Positions 1-8,934 of a stretch of DNA of 64,000 nucleotides are shown here, piece after piece; positions within the stretch are counted from its first letter, which is position 1; each line of letters opens with the position of its first letter. The DNA lies in assembly GCA_023400985.1 (NCBI GenBank), contig JAEXEN010000001.1, positions 38,387 to 102,386 of the forward strand, in the 5' to 3' direction. The position numbers and the translations under genes are program-made. The notes under the pieces were generated by a model. It was not told the origin of the DNA and ran no database searches. It saw only the letters and a program-made list of their open reading frames with translations. Origin of the DNA: Bacillota bacterium. GTDB taxonomy: Bacteria > Bacillota > Clostridia > Christensenellales > CAG-138.

Positions 1-2
1 GG

Positions 3-395
3 TATCTCAAAAAAAAGGCCATGCGTGCGCATGCCGACTGTATGCGCGACAAGTACGATATCCGCTGCCAGTCTATGGAGCAGGAGATCCGCTCCCTCTC
101 GGGCGGCAACCAACAGAAGGTGATCCTTGCACGTGAGCTTGAAGCGACGCCGGATCTGATTGTTGCCGTGCACCCCACGCGCGGGCTTGACATCGGCGCA
201 ACACGCTATGTGCGCGATATGATGATAAGCGCGCGCGACAAGGGCTGCGCGGTGCTTCTCATCAGCGCGGATTTCGATGAGATCCTGCAGATGTCCGACC
301 GCATCCTCGTGATGTTCGAGGGCAAGATCATGGGCGAATACCCCGGCGGCAATCCGCCCATTCAGGCGATCAGCCTCGCCATGACGGGCAAGTAA
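3..395 (+). CDS. Nucleoside-type ABC transporter ATP-binding protein, C-terminal part (5' truncated by window edge)
   Basis: The frame is open from the window edge, so only the last ~130 residues are present. They carry the ABC signature LSGGNQQK, a Walker B region in which the usual Glu is replaced (LIVAVHPTRGLD) and the H-loop region LLISADFDEIL. This is the second nucleotide-binding half of the double-ATPase RbsA/YufO(NupO) class, in which the Walker B PTRGLD form is typical. The protein energises the two permeases that follow; its stop lies 15 bp before the next start and that gap holds the next ribosome site. Substrate is inferred from the Bmp-family lipoprotein at the end of the operon, so a nucleoside is likely. 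The internal ATG at 21 is not a true start. Confidence 0.9.
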   Translation, partial: YLKKKAMRAHADCMRDKYDIRCQSMEQEIRSLSGGNQQKVILARELEATPDLIVAVHPTRGLDIGATRYVRDMMISARDKGCAVLLISADFDEILQMSDRILVMFEGKIMGEYPGGNPPIQAISLAMTGK

Positions 396-409
396 GGAGG
401 GATAAAAAG

Positions 410-1468
410 ATGCAGAAAACAAAACTATTCAGCCTTTTGATTCCGATCTTGTCCATCTTGATAGCGTTTTTAATCGGCATGATTATCATTCTGTTCCTGG
501 GTTCGAACCCGTTCCAGGCGATCGGCTTCCTTGTAAAAGGCGCGTTCGGTTCCACAACGAACCTTGCCAACACCTTTGTGCGCGCGATGCCGCTGATCTT
601 CTGCGGGCTGTGTACATGCTTCGCTTACCGCTGCGGCGTGTTCAACCTTGGCGGCGAGGGGCAGTTTCTTTCCGGCGCGATGGCTGCCATCACGGTTTCA
701 CTCCTGATCGGCAGCGAGGGCTGGTGGGTCACGATCCTTGCAATCATCGCGGGCACCGTTGCGGGCGGGCTCTGGGGGCTTTTGCCCGGCCTTCTCAAGA
801 TATGGCGCGGCCTCAACGAAATGATCACGACCATCATGCTCAACTACGTCGCGACGCTTTTTATGGGCTATCTCTACACCACGGCGCTTCGCGAGGGCAG
901 CGTGCCGCAGACGGCGCCCGTGCCTGAGGCGACGGAGATCGGCCGCGTAATCCCGGATCTTCGCATCACATGGGGCATCGTCATTGCGCTTGTACTCGGC
1001 ATTATGCTGTGGTACTTCCTGTTTTACACATCCAAGGGCTTTAAGCTTCGGGCGGTGGGCTTCAACCAAACTGCCAGTAGCTTTAACGGCCTTTCGGTCA
1101 AACGCTACATGCTTTCGGCGTTCATCATATCGGGCGCGATCGCAGGGCTTGGCGGCGCGTGCGACATCCTCGGCACGCAGTTCCGCCTGATCAGCGGTTA
1201 CGGCAGCGGTTACGGCTTTGACGGCGTGGCCATCGCACTCATAGCACAGCTTCACCCCCTCGCAACCATGATCGTTGCGTACTTCTTCGCGGTGCTGCGC
1301 GTTGGTTCCACCACCATGCAGGTTGGCACGGGCGTTCCCACAAGCGTGATCGATATCATCCAGGCGCTCGTGATCATTTTCGCCGTGGCCGGCTCGTCGA
1401 TGCTCTATCTGCCCAAAATTCGCGCAATTCTATTCAACCTTTTCGAGAAAAAGGAGGCGGTATCATAA
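410..1468 (+). CDS. Nucleoside-type ABC transporter permease (YufP/NupP-like)
   Basis: A 352-residue integral membrane protein with about eight hydrophobic segments. The GVFNLGGEGQ stretch near residue 85 and the GLNEMITTIMLNY stretch are hallmarks of the BPD_transp_2 permeases paired with Bmp lipoproteins. The start ATG is preceded by AAGGAGG at about 394-400. It forms one half of the membrane channel with the next gene, whose ATG overlaps this stop (TAATG). Operon order ATPase-permease-permease-lipoprotein matches the nucleoside (guanosine/purine) importers of Firmicutes. Transport function is secure; the exact nucleoside is not determined from sequence. Confidence 0.92.
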   Translation: MQKTKLFSLLIPILSILIAFLIGMIIILFLGSNPFQAIGFLVKGAFGSTTNLANTFVRAMPLIFCGLCTCFAYRCGVFNLGGEGQFLSGAMAAITVSLLIGSEGWWVTILAIIAGTVAGGLWGLLPGLLKIWRGLNEMITTIMLNYVATLFMGYLYTTALREGSVPQTAPVPEATEIGRVIPDLRITWGIVIALVLGIMLWYFLFYTSKGFKLRAVGFNQTASSFNGLSVKRYMLSAFIISGAIAGLGGACDILGTQFRLISGYGSGYGFDGVAIALIAQLHPLATMIVAYFFAVLRVGSTTMQVGTGVPTSVIDIIQALVIIFAVAGSSMLYLPKIRAILFNLFEKKEAVS

Positions 1469-2397
1469 TGGAGTGGGGTGTGATTTCAGACCTTCTTATT
1501 TCCGCCGTGCGCATGGCTACGCCCCTGTTGTTCGTGGCGCTCGCCGAGCTCTATTCGGAGCGTGCGGGCCTTGTCAACATAGGCCTTGACGGCATTATGG
1601 CCTTCGGCGCGCTCGCGGGATTCCTCGTGTGCTATTGGACGGGCAACCCGCTGATTGGCGTGCTCTGCGGCGCGATCGGCGGGGTGCTTGTAAACCTTGT
1701 GTATGCGTTTTGCACCGTGACGCTCGCCGGGCAGCAGATCGTGTTCGGCATGGCCATCAACATACTGGCGCCGGCGCTTGCCTCTTTTCTCTATCGCATC
1801 GTGTTCGGCGTGAGCTCCACGCTTGCGCAGGCGACGCTCATGAAGTCTGTGGCGATTCCCGTGCTCAAGGATATCCCGTTTTTCGGCAAGCTCCTTTTTG
1901 ATCAAACGCCGATGGTGTACGCGGTGTATCTGATCGTCGTCATAACGGCAATCTACTTCAATCGCACAAAATCCGGCCTCAATTACAAGGCCGTGGGCGA
2001 ATACCCGAAGGCCGCGGAAACCAACGGCATCAACGTCTTGAAACAAAAGTATGTTGCGAGCATCCTCTGCGGCCTGTTGGCGGGCATGGGCGGCGCGTAT
2101 CTGACCACCTGCTATGTCAACACCTATTCGGACGGTATCGTCGCCGGGCGCGGCTTCATCGCACTTGCGGCGGTCATCTTCGGCCGCTGGTCGGCATCGG
2201 GCGTGTTGATGGCCTGTTTGCTCTTCGGCTTCTTCGACGCGCTGCAATTGAGGCTCCAGATCGGCACAGATCTGATCCCGTATCAGCTCTTCCAGATGAT
2301 CCCGTATGTGATGACGCTGATCGCCTTGACGATCTTTGGCAGCAAGATCGCCGGCCCCAAGGCCAAAGGCAAGCCGTATTACAGAGAGGACCGTTAA
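1468..2397 (+). CDS. Nucleoside-type ABC transporter permease (YufQ/NupQ-like)
   Basis: A 309-residue membrane protein of the same superfamily as its neighbour but of the shorter, second subtype: it has the ERAGLVNIGLDGIMAFGA motif near the N-terminus and GRGFIALAAVIFGRW near residue 230. Its ATG overlaps the upstream stop, so translation is coupled, and AGGAGG lies just before the start. It completes the heteromeric channel. After the stop there are two short hairpins before the lipoprotein gene, which may set a different expression level for the binding protein. Confidence 0.92.
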   Translation: MEWGVISDLLISAVRMATPLLFVALAELYSERAGLVNIGLDGIMAFGALAGFLVCYWTGNPLIGVLCGAIGGVLVNLVYAFCTVTLAGQQIVFGMAINILAPALASFLYRIVFGVSSTLAQATLMKSVAIPVLKDIPFFGKLLFDQTPMVYAVYLIVVITAIYFNRTKSGLNYKAVGEYPKAAETNGINVLKQKYVASILCGLLAGMGGAYLTTCYVNTYSDGIVAGRGFIALAAVIFGRWSASGVLMACLLFGFFDALQLRLQIGTDLIPYQLFQMIPYVMTLIALTIFGSKIAGPKAKGKPYYREDR

Positions 2398-2473
2398 AGC
2401 TTCGCGCTTTGACGTTTTCCTGAATTGATGCACCTAACAAAATATTGCGGTAATTCCGGGCGAACGCCCGATT
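2396..2473 (+). other. Two small hairpins between permease and lipoprotein genes
   Basis: AAAGC-TTCGC-GCTTT directly follows the permease stop and CGGGCGAACGCCCG lies at about 2458-2471. Neither is followed by a U-run, so they look like mRNA processing or stabilising elements that favour expression of the abundant binding lipoprotein rather than terminators. Confidence 0.4.
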
Positions 2474-2505
2474 ACAAAACTAAACTTTGGAGGGAAAAGG
2501 ATACC

Positions 2506-3495
2506 ATGAAGAAAGTTTTTGCCCTTGTGCTTGCCCTGTGCCTGTCGCTGGCCGTTTTGAGCGGCTGCGCCGGTACGCCCGCTGCATCCGATGGCGATAA
2601 GGTCTACAAAGTCGCGATGATCTGCGATTCCAGCATTTCCGACGGTGGTTGGGGCGCCGCCTGCTACAACGGCATGGTCTCCGCCGCCGAGAAACGCGGC
2701 TGGGAAACCACCTACACCGACTCGATCGACCAATCCGCCTACGCCGACACCATGATCAGCTACTGCGACCTCGGCTATGACATGATCTTCGCGCCGGGCA
2801 ACCAGTACAGCGATGCCGTGAAGCAGGTTGCCGCGGACTATCCTGAAGTCAGCTTTGCGGTGCTCAACGGCGCGGTCGACCTTCCCACCGATAACATCAT
2901 GAGCATGCTGCCCGATGCCAACCAGATCGGCTCCATCGCGGGCATCATCGCGGGCATGATGAGCAAAACTAACGTCATCGGCTTCATCGGCGGCATGGAG
3001 CTTGACACCACGAAGTCCAAGCTTGCGAACTTCGAATCCGCCGCAAAGGTCATCAACCCCGAGATCAAGGCCGTTTCCGCCTATGCAGGCAACTTCAACG
3101 ACACCGCGAAGGGTATGGAGCTTGCCGCTTCCATGATCAGCGAGGGGGCGGACGTATTCTTCGGCGACGCTTCCGCGGTCGATTCCGGCGCGCGTCAGGC
3201 CATCGACCAGGCCAACGGCGACACGGTAAAAATCATCGACATCGGCCAGCCCGCCGACTTGCTTGGCCAAAACCCCTGCGTAGCGGCCAGCGTTGTTACC
3301 GATAACGCCGGTATGCTCGCCATCTGCATGGAGAAGAGCGAAACCGGTACCTTCGGCAACGAAGTCGTCTACGGCTCGCTCGAGAACAACTGCGTGTATC
3401 TGGGCAAGTTCAACGATGCGCTCATCGATGCCGCCACGCAGCAGCAAATCCTTGACTACGTCAAGCAGCTTCAGGAAAACACCTTCGGCAAGTAA
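2506..3495 (+). CDS. Bmp/PnrA-family substrate-binding lipoprotein of nucleoside ABC transporter
   Basis: A 329-residue protein. The start at 2506 is preferred over an upstream in-frame ATG because GGAGGG sits just before it and it begins a proper lipoprotein signal: basic MKK, hydrophobic core, lipobox LSGC with Cys21 as lipidation site. The mature part has the Bmp pattern: YKVAMICDSSISDGGWG at the start, Asp/Ser-rich ligand loops, and GFIGGMELDTTKSK in the middle. It is anchored outside the membrane and delivers nucleoside to the permeases. A terminator hairpin follows. Bmp proteins usually bind purine nucleosides; that assignment is by family. Confidence 0.92.
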   Translation: MKKVFALVLALCLSLAVLSGCAGTPAASDGDKVYKVAMICDSSISDGGWGAACYNGMVSAAEKRGWETTYTDSIDQSAYADTMISYCDLGYDMIFAPGNQYSDAVKQVAADYPEVSFAVLNGAVDLPTDNIMSMLPDANQIGSIAGIIAGMMSKTNVIGFIGGMELDTTKSKLANFESAAKVINPEIKAVSAYAGNFNDTAKGMELAASMISEGADVFFGDASAVDSGARQAIDQANGDTVKIIDIGQPADLLGQNPCVAASVVTDNAGMLAICMEKSETGTFGNEVVYGSLENNCVYLGKFNDALIDAATQQQILDYVKQLQENTFGK

Positions 3496-3527
3496 GCCGT
3501 ATTGCATGAAATAAGTAAAACGCATAA

Positions 3528-3570
3528 AAAGCGGGGCGAGGCCAAAAGAGGCATTCGCCCCGTTTCTATA
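3528..3570 (+). terminator. Rho-independent terminator of the nucleoside transporter operon
   Basis: The arms CGGGGCGA and TCGCCCCG flank a short loop and are followed by TTTCTATA, 36 bp after the lipoprotein stop. Confidence 0.8.
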
Positions 3571-3853
3571 AGCGGCAGCCAAACCGCCATGCGCGTTGGT
3601 TTTGCCATCTGGACATGCACCGACTGTTGACAATCCGATATTCACTCAGTCATAATATGTTTAAATAGTTGAGCTAATGTTCAATCAAAGTCGCTCAATT
3701 GGAGAAAATTTGAGACCATTGGAGCCCGGGAGGCTGTTTATACGTCTTATTGATAAGGCCGGTATATTGGTCGTTGCGCTGTTCTATGATCATGATACGC
3801 ATTGGCGCAGCTTAACAAATTAAAAAATGATAATGCGAACAGGAAGAAAAGCT
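3571..3853. other. Intergenic region without a recognisable gene
   Basis: This AT-rich stretch of about 280 bases holds no supported ORF. It must contain the promoter of the VanW-like gene, but I could not pick a convincing -35/-10 pair. Confidence 0.5.
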
Positions 3854-5536
3854 ATGGAATCAAACAAGAGAAAAAAGGATGGGAAAAAGAAGAAAAGAAA
3901 AAATTTTGTGCGTTTTTTGATAAGCATTTTGCTCATATTGACCGGGGTATTGGCAGTTATGCTTGTCGTCGATCACTTTAAAGTTCAAGAGGAAAATGCG
4001 CAAATCATGGCGAACGAATCGGCGTTATCGGGCGTTTCCGTAAACGGCGTCGACATTTCGGGCATGGCATACGACGAAGCGTTGCTCGCGACGGCGGGTG
4101 TGCCAAACACTTTGCTCGAAGCTGCCGCGATCACGATCGATGTGGAGGGCGAGGCATTCTCGTACTCTGCAGAGGAGTTGGGCCTCTATACGGACTATGA
4201 TAGCGTGATACAGGAAGCGATGCTATACGGCAACACCGGAACACTGGAAGAGAGAAAAGCGGCAATCGAAATTGCGGCGACGCAGGGCGTAACGTTTACC
4301 GTAAAGGCCCACGCGGACAGGGCGAAGGCGTCGGGGGCGCTTCTGGCGCTTAAGCAAGAACTGGATGTGGCTCCGGTAGATGCGACCGTGACGTTCATGC
4401 CATGGGGCTATTTGCCCGATGGCACGGCATATGTGCAGGATCAACAGGAAATGATCAAGGCGGCGGCCAAGAATAAAATGTGGGAGCGGCCCGAACTGGT
4501 GCGCCTTGAAAGCGGCAGTATGCCGCTTCCGCTGCGCTATGAGTTTTGGGATACCAATAAATATTCGGACGATAATATTCCCGACGATGCGAGCATATCC
4601 CGCTTCTTATATACAGAAGAGAAACGCGGACGTTCCGTGGATATGGAAACGGTGATCGACGAGGTCATAACCGCGGTGGAAACCGGCGACTACGCTGCGA
4701 TTGCCGCGCCTGTGGCAACACTTGAACCCTTGGTTACGCTCGAAAGTCTCAAAAAAAGCACACAACTGGTGTCCTCTTGGACATCGAGTTATGAAAGCCA
4801 CAACGGCTATAACCGAAACTGGAACGTTGCGAAGCTATCGGGTATCATCAACGGGATGATACTTCAGCCGGGCGAGGAATTTTCGGTGAATGGGAAGGCG
4901 GGCGACAGGAGAACTACCCCCGGATGGCTGGACGCCGCAGGTATAGTGAACGGAGGATATGTCGATCAGCCGGGCGGCGGCGTATGCCAGATTTCCAGCA
5001 CTCTATATAACGCTGTGATACGCGCGAATCTGGAGGTTACCGATTCGACGCACCATTCACTTTCGTCCGACTATATTCCCCTTGGCCTGGATGCCACCGT
5101 CAGTTCAGGCGCGCCGGATCTAAAGTTTAAGAACAATTACGACGTTCCCATATACATCGTTTCGTATGTCGATCCGAAAGCGAAAACGGCTACTGTGGAG
5201 ATTTACGGCCCAACCGTAGTGGATGAAACATATGGCGACGTGATCCTCAGATTTTCCTTTGCAGACGGCGGAACGCATGGCGAACCGGTGATGACCTATG
5301 TCTACAATACGCAGGTTGTACCGGAGACACAGGAAGTATTGGCTCCGGGAGCATCTCTCGAATACGCAAAAATACGATATGGCCGGTCGGTAACGACGTA
5401 CATCCATTACCTCTCGCCGGATGGCAAGGAATTAAGCAAAGAGGTGTTTGCAAAGTATACATGGACGCCGAAGAACGGAAGAACGTATGTAAACGCTCCT
5501 GATCCCGCGATTCCGGTCATTATACCCGGTTTTTAG
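3854..5536 (+). CDS. VanW-family membrane-anchored protein with peptidoglycan-binding-like region
   Basis: A 560-residue protein. The start at 3854 is chosen because AGGAAG lies 7 bp upstream; the frame also has ATGs at 3827 and 3833 without a ribosome site. A very basic cytoplasmic N-terminus (NKRKKDGKKKKRK) precedes one membrane helix (about residues 18-40). The extracellular part has an Asp/Glu-rich region resembling the PG_binding_4 domain often found before VanW, then the VanW core (about 340-450) with PGGGVCQISSTLYNAV and SDYIPLGLDATV. The C-terminal ~100 residues are beta-rich. VanW proteins are surface proteins of uncertain function, named from some vancomycin-resistance clusters; there are no van genes here, so resistance is not implied. 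It is flanked by terminators and looks monocistronic. Confidence 0.85.
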   Translation: MESNKRKKDGKKKKRKNFVRFLISILLILTGVLAVMLVVDHFKVQEENAQIMANESALSGVSVNGVDISGMAYDEALLATAGVPNTLLEAAAITIDVEGEAFSYSAEELGLYTDYDSVIQEAMLYGNTGTLEERKAAIEIAATQGVTFTVKAHADRAKASGALLALKQELDVAPVDATVTFMPWGYLPDGTAYVQDQQEMIKAAAKNKMWERPELVRLESGSMPLPLRYEFWDTNKYSDDNIPDDASISRFLYTEEKRGRSVDMETVIDEVITAVETGDYAAIAAPVATLEPLVTLESLKKSTQLVSSWTSSYESHNGYNRNWNVAKLSGIINGMILQPGEEFSVNGKAGDRRTTPGWLDAAGIVNGGYVDQPGGGVCQISSTLYNAVIRANLEVTDSTHHSLSSDYIPLGLDATVSSGAPDLKFKNNYDVPIYIVSYVDPKAKTATVEIYGPTVVDETYGDVILRFSFADGGTHGEPVMTYVYNTQVVPETQEVLAPGASLEYAKIRYGRSVTTYIHYLSPDGKELSKEVFAKYTWTPKNGRTYVNAPDPAIPVIIPGF

Positions 5537-5620
5537 AAATCCACTTGCGGGCACAGATGTGCCATCGCTCCCCTAAGCCACGTCAGCCGCAGCGGGGAAA
5601 CAAGTAAGACTGATCCATAT

Positions 5621-5655
5621 TGGCCTGCGGTGATATTTCTCGCAGGCCTTTTTTG
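5621..5655 (+). terminator. Rho-independent terminator after the VanW-like gene
   Basis: GGCCTGCG and CGCAGGCC pair around an 11-nt loop and are followed by TTTTTTG. Confidence 0.85.
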
Positions 5656-5751
5656 ATCGCGATTCATAAGCGGCCGGCAAACTCAGCGGGTATCAAGGTT
5701 AGAAAAGACGATTAGAAAGAACCGGATAAAGGGATGATAAAAGGACAGTTT

Positions 5752-6114
5752 TTATGCTTGTTCCCTAATGTGCTCAAGGCCTTTTTCAAATATCTGCTTT
5801 ACATGATCATCGGCAAGAGAATAGAATACGACCTTGCCCTCTCGTCTGTTCTTTACCAGATTTGCTTCCCTTAACGAACGCAGCTGATGTGATATAGCGG
5901 ATTTTGTCACCCCCAATAATGCGGCGAGGTCGCAGACACACATTTCATGCTCGTCCAGAGCCCATATAATTTTTGACCGGGTGCTGTCGCCAAAAAGTTT
6001 GAAGAGATCCGAGAGCTCTAAAAGCGTTATCTCATCCGGCATCCGCTGTCCGACCGCTTCAACAACATCCGCATGGATCACATCGCAATCGCAATAGGTT
6101 TCATCCTTTTTCAT
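5752..6114 (-). CDS. ArsR/SmtB-family metal-sensing repressor (CadC-like)
   Basis: A 120-residue winged-helix regulator. The start at 6114 is preferred because GGAGGT precedes it; an ATG at 6126 overlaps that ribosome site. Cys8 and Cys10 (CDCD) near the N-terminus and Cys59/Cys61 in EMCVCDLA match the N-terminal and alpha-3 Cys ligands of CadC, which senses Cd, Pb and Zn. The recognition helix region is LGVTKSAISHQLRSL and the wing is REGKVVFYSL. It is divergent from the metallochaperone/ATPase pair, where two palindromes flank the promoter. The likely job is metal-released repression of that efflux operon; autoregulation is possible. Confidence 0.92.
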   Translation of the reverse strand: MKKDETYCDCDVIHADVVEAVGQRMPDEITLLELSDLFKLFGDSTRSKIIWALDEHEMCVCDLAALLGVTKSAISHQLRSLREANLVKNRREGKVVFYSLADDHVKQIFEKGLEHIREQA

Positions 6115-6241
6115 AGATACCTCCATATGGTGCGAATCAAAGGGCGTACATTGCTTATTGATGAACCTATTTTATCACAGTTCCATTCTATAATGAATAA
6201 ATCACCCAAGTGAACCGATGCAAAAATTGCAAAGTTGCGGC

Positions 6242-6296
6242 TTGACGGTTGAGCGGTTGCTCAACTATAATAGCATTACAGTTGAGCAACCGCTCA
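6242..6296 (+). promoter_or_regulatory. Metal-efflux promoter with two ArsR-type palindromic operators
   Basis: TTGACG (6242-6247), an 18-bp spacer and TATAAT (6266-6271) form a strong promoter facing the HMA/ATPase genes. The palindrome TTGAGCGGTTGCTCAA (6249-6264) fills the spacer, and a second copy, TTGAGCAACCGCTCA (6282-6296), lies just past the expected start of transcription. The two together also form a larger 17-bp-arm inverted repeat. The layout suggests repression by the divergent CadC-like protein. Confidence 0.85.
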
Positions 6297-6354
6297 CATG
6301 TTTTGCTAGAGCATAGGATACAACCAACTATATTTCATGATTCGGAGGCAATGT

Positions 6355-6576
6355 ATGAAAAAGGTATTTAGGCTTGAGAACCTGGATTGCGCGAATTGCG
6401 CCGCAAAAATGGAAGATGCAGTCAGAAAGCTGGATGGCGTTACGTTTTCGTCCGTAAACTTCATGACCACAAAACTGGTCATCGAAGGTGATGACGCCAA
6501 AATTGATAAAATTATCCGAGACGCAAAGGATATCATCAGGAAGCTGGAACCGGGCGTCATTGTTAAAACCGTATAG
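6355..6576 (+). CDS. Heavy-metal-associated (HMA) domain protein, stand-alone metallochaperone
   Basis: A 73-residue single HMA domain. The start at 6355 follows GGAGG. The metal site is LDCANCAAKM, with Cys12 and Cys15 forming the CxxC; the preceding Asp (DCxxC) is common in Zn/Cd/Pb-type HMA domains. The rest has the beta-alpha-beta pattern GVTFSSVNFMTTKLVIEG. The following ATPase lacks an N-terminal metal-binding domain, so this protein probably provides that function in trans. It is transcribed from the operator-flanked promoter upstream. Confidence 0.9.
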   Translation: MKKVFRLENLDCANCAAKMEDAVRKLDGVTFSSVNFMTTKLVIEGDDAKIDKIIRDAKDIIRKLEPGVIVKTV

Positions 6577-6696
6577 CCGGTTATTCGCAGTACCGCCATG
6601 AATTCCGAAGCCTGCGGAGTTCTTAGGGGCGGCATCCGATTTCGGATGGTTAGATGGTTATTGGTATAGGCAATATCGGAAAGGACCGCTATACCC

Positions 6697-8565
6697 ATGA
6701 AGCTTACCGCAAACCAAAAGCGGCTTATACGAATCCTTATCGGCGCGGCCATTTATGCTTTTGGTATTTTGTTTCAAATTGACAATACGTATATTTCCCT
6801 GGCTGTATTTCTTGCTGCGTTCATCATCATTGGCGGGGATATTGTTTTCAAAGCGATCAGAAACATCCTGCGCGGGAAGGTATTTGATGAAAACTTTCTC
6901 ATGAGTATCGCTACGATTGGCGCTTTCTCCATTGGAGATTATGAGGAAGGCGTTGCCGTAATGCTATTTTACCAGGTCGGCGAATTGTTCCAGAGCTACG
7001 CGGTGGATAAATCGAGAAGGTCCATTGCGAGCCTTATGGATATACGCCCCGACTACGCCAATGTCCGGCGCGGTGAAACGCTTGAAAAGCTTGACCCGAG
7101 CGAGGTAAAGGCAGGAGAAATCATCATCATTAAGGCCGGGGAGAAAGTTCCGCTCGATGCAGAGATCATCGACGGGGTCTCCATGGTGGACACATCCGCA
7201 TTGACAGGAGAATCCGTACCGCGCGAAGTCGCGCCGGGCGATGTTTTGCTGAGCGGCTGCATCAATTTGAACGGACGAATTACGGCGCGCGTAACAAAGG
7301 AATTCGGGGAATCCACAGTCAGCAAAATTCTTGATCTTGTGGAAAACGCCGGCAGCAAAAAATCTGATTCCGAAAACTTTATCACAAAGTTCGCACGTTA
7401 TTATACTCCGGTGATTGTGATCGTGGCCGTGTTGCTTGCGGCCGTTCCGCCTCTTGTCGTGAAAGGCGCTTTGTTCAGCGATTGGCTTTATAGGGCGCTC
7501 ATTTTTCTCGTTATATCATGCCCCTGCGCGCTCGTCATCTCCATACCGTTGAGCTTCTTCGGCGGCATCGGCGGCGCGTCCAGAAACGGCATCCTTGTGA
7601 AAGGGAGCAATTATCTTGAAGCGCTCGCCAAAACAGAAATTGTGGTGTTCGACAAGACCGGCACTTTGACCAAGGGCGTATTCAAGGTACAGCAGATCGT
7701 GCCGGACGGCATATCCCGGGAAGAGCTTTTGGAATTGACTGCATATGCCGAAAGCAACTCGAATCATCCGATTTCTCTTTCGCTCAAACAGGCGTATGGC
7801 AGGGAGATCGATGCTTCCCGAATAACGAAAGTCGAAGAGATCTCCGGGCATGGCATGGTTGCCGACATCGATGGTAAAACCGTGGCCGCAGGCAACGCGA
7901 AGCTGATGGAAAAGCTCGGCATACCGTTTGGGGAAACGGATGGCGTTACCGATACGGTCGTTCACGTGGCGATCAACGGCCAATACAAGGGATATATCGT
8001 GATTGCGGATGAAATAAAGGACGATGCGCAAAAGGCGATCCGAGCGCTAAAGGACGCAAAAATAAGGCAAACGGTAATGCTGACGGGCGACTCGAAGCTG
8101 ATCGGCGAAAAAGTGGCTTCCCGGTTAGGGCTGGATCAGGTTTATACCGGGTTGCTTCCCGCGGATAAGTTGCAAAAAGTTGAGACGCTTTTTTCGGCCA
8201 AATCTCCCAAAGGGAAGCTGGCTTTCGTAGGCGACGGCATCAACGACGCTCCGGTTTTGGCGAGAGCCGATATCGGTATAGCCATGGGCGGACTCGGCTC
8301 GGATGCGGCCATCGAGGCGGCGGATATCGTTATTATGACTGACGAGCCTTCCAAGTTGGCGGCGGCCATTAAGATATCGAAAAAAACCTTGCGGATTGTA
8401 AAACAAAATATTACCTTGGCCCTGGCGGTAAAAGCAGCGGTCCTGATCCTTGGGGCCGGCGGTATCGCATCCATGTGGGCAGCCGTATTTGCGGACGTCG
8501 GCGTTGCGGTGCTCGCGATACTGAACGCCATTCGCGCGCTGAACATAAAAAAATTCGAACCGTGA
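6697..8565 (+). CDS. P1B-type heavy-metal-transporting ATPase (Zn/Cd/Pb class)
   Basis: A 622-residue pump. Actuator loop SALTGESVP is near residue 167, the transmembrane metal site CPC is at 275-277, the phosphorylated Asp319 lies in DKTGTLTKG, the nucleotide-binding HP dipeptide is in NSNHPIS, and the hinge GDGINDAP begins at 512. The last helices carry the Lys of LALAVKAAVLILG and the Asp of FADVGVAVLAILNAIRAL, the signature of P1B-2 (ZntA/CadA) pumps. No HMA domain is present at the N-terminus; the separate HMA gene 120 bp upstream fills that role. With the CadC-like repressor this is a Zn/Cd/Pb efflux module. Confidence 0.93.
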   Translation: MKLTANQKRLIRILIGAAIYAFGILFQIDNTYISLAVFLAAFIIIGGDIVFKAIRNILRGKVFDENFLMSIATIGAFSIGDYEEGVAVMLFYQVGELFQSYAVDKSRRSIASLMDIRPDYANVRRGETLEKLDPSEVKAGEIIIIKAGEKVPLDAEIIDGVSMVDTSALTGESVPREVAPGDVLLSGCINLNGRITARVTKEFGESTVSKILDLVENAGSKKSDSENFITKFARYYTPVIVIVAVLLAAVPPLVVKGALFSDWLYRALIFLVISCPCALVISIPLSFFGGIGGASRNGILVKGSNYLEALAKTEIVVFDKTGTLTKGVFKVQQIVPDGISREELLELTAYAESNSNHPISLSLKQAYGREIDASRITKVEEISGHGMVADIDGKTVAAGNAKLMEKLGIPFGETDGVTDTVVHVAINGQYKGYIVIADEIKDDAQKAIRALKDAKIRQTVMLTGDSKLIGEKVASRLGLDQVYTGLLPADKLQKVETLFSAKSPKGKLAFVGDGINDAPVLARADIGIAMGGLGSDAAIEAADIVIMTDEPSKLAAAIKISKKTLRIVKQNITLALAVKAAVLILGAGGIASMWAAVFADVGVAVLAILNAIRALNIKKFEP

Positions 8566-8934
8566 GATGGTCCTATAGCGGACTACGAGCGAAATTTCCC
8601 TTGCTAACGTATGGAGCGAAAAGTGAAATGCACAAAAATACAATGATTGTTTACAGACAGGCAACAGAACTACAATAAACGGCTGGTATGATAAGCAGAA
8701 GGTAAATCTGTATCGGAAGGCTTTTCACGCTTGCGAAGGGCTGTCCCCCGCCCCTCGTACTCCCAAGGCTTAAAGGGATGATCGGATAAATGCCGTCATC
8801 CCTTTTTGCATATGAGAAGTAAAGAAAGCATTTTCCGTCTTGCGAACAACTGCACTGAGCCGAATGGCTATATGCTTCATAAAGGGCGCCGCAGCGTATG
8901 CCTTCGGACGAAAATTCGGGAAATCGGGTGATAT
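8566..8934. other. Intergenic region, no gene seen apart from a terminator
   Basis: Apart from the terminator at 8772-8807 nothing is recognisable in this 369-bp gap. No ORF with a ribosome site was found. Confidence 0.5.
8772..8807 (+). terminator. Rho-independent terminator downstream of the metal ATPase
   Basis: AAAGGGATGA and TCATCCCTTT form a 10-bp stem, followed by TTG; the right arm itself ends in a U-run. Confidence 0.75.

Noticed and set aside
1486..2433. A 315-codon minus-strand frame opposite the second permease
   Set aside because: It is a codon-bias shadow of a membrane protein.
2434..3645. A 403-codon minus-strand frame opposite the Bmp lipoprotein
   Set aside because: The plus strand encodes a textbook lipoprotein; the minus frame lacks a ribosome site and any domain.
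3854..5536. Vancomycin resistance
   Set aside because: VanW alone is not a resistance determinant and no vanHAX-like genes are near.
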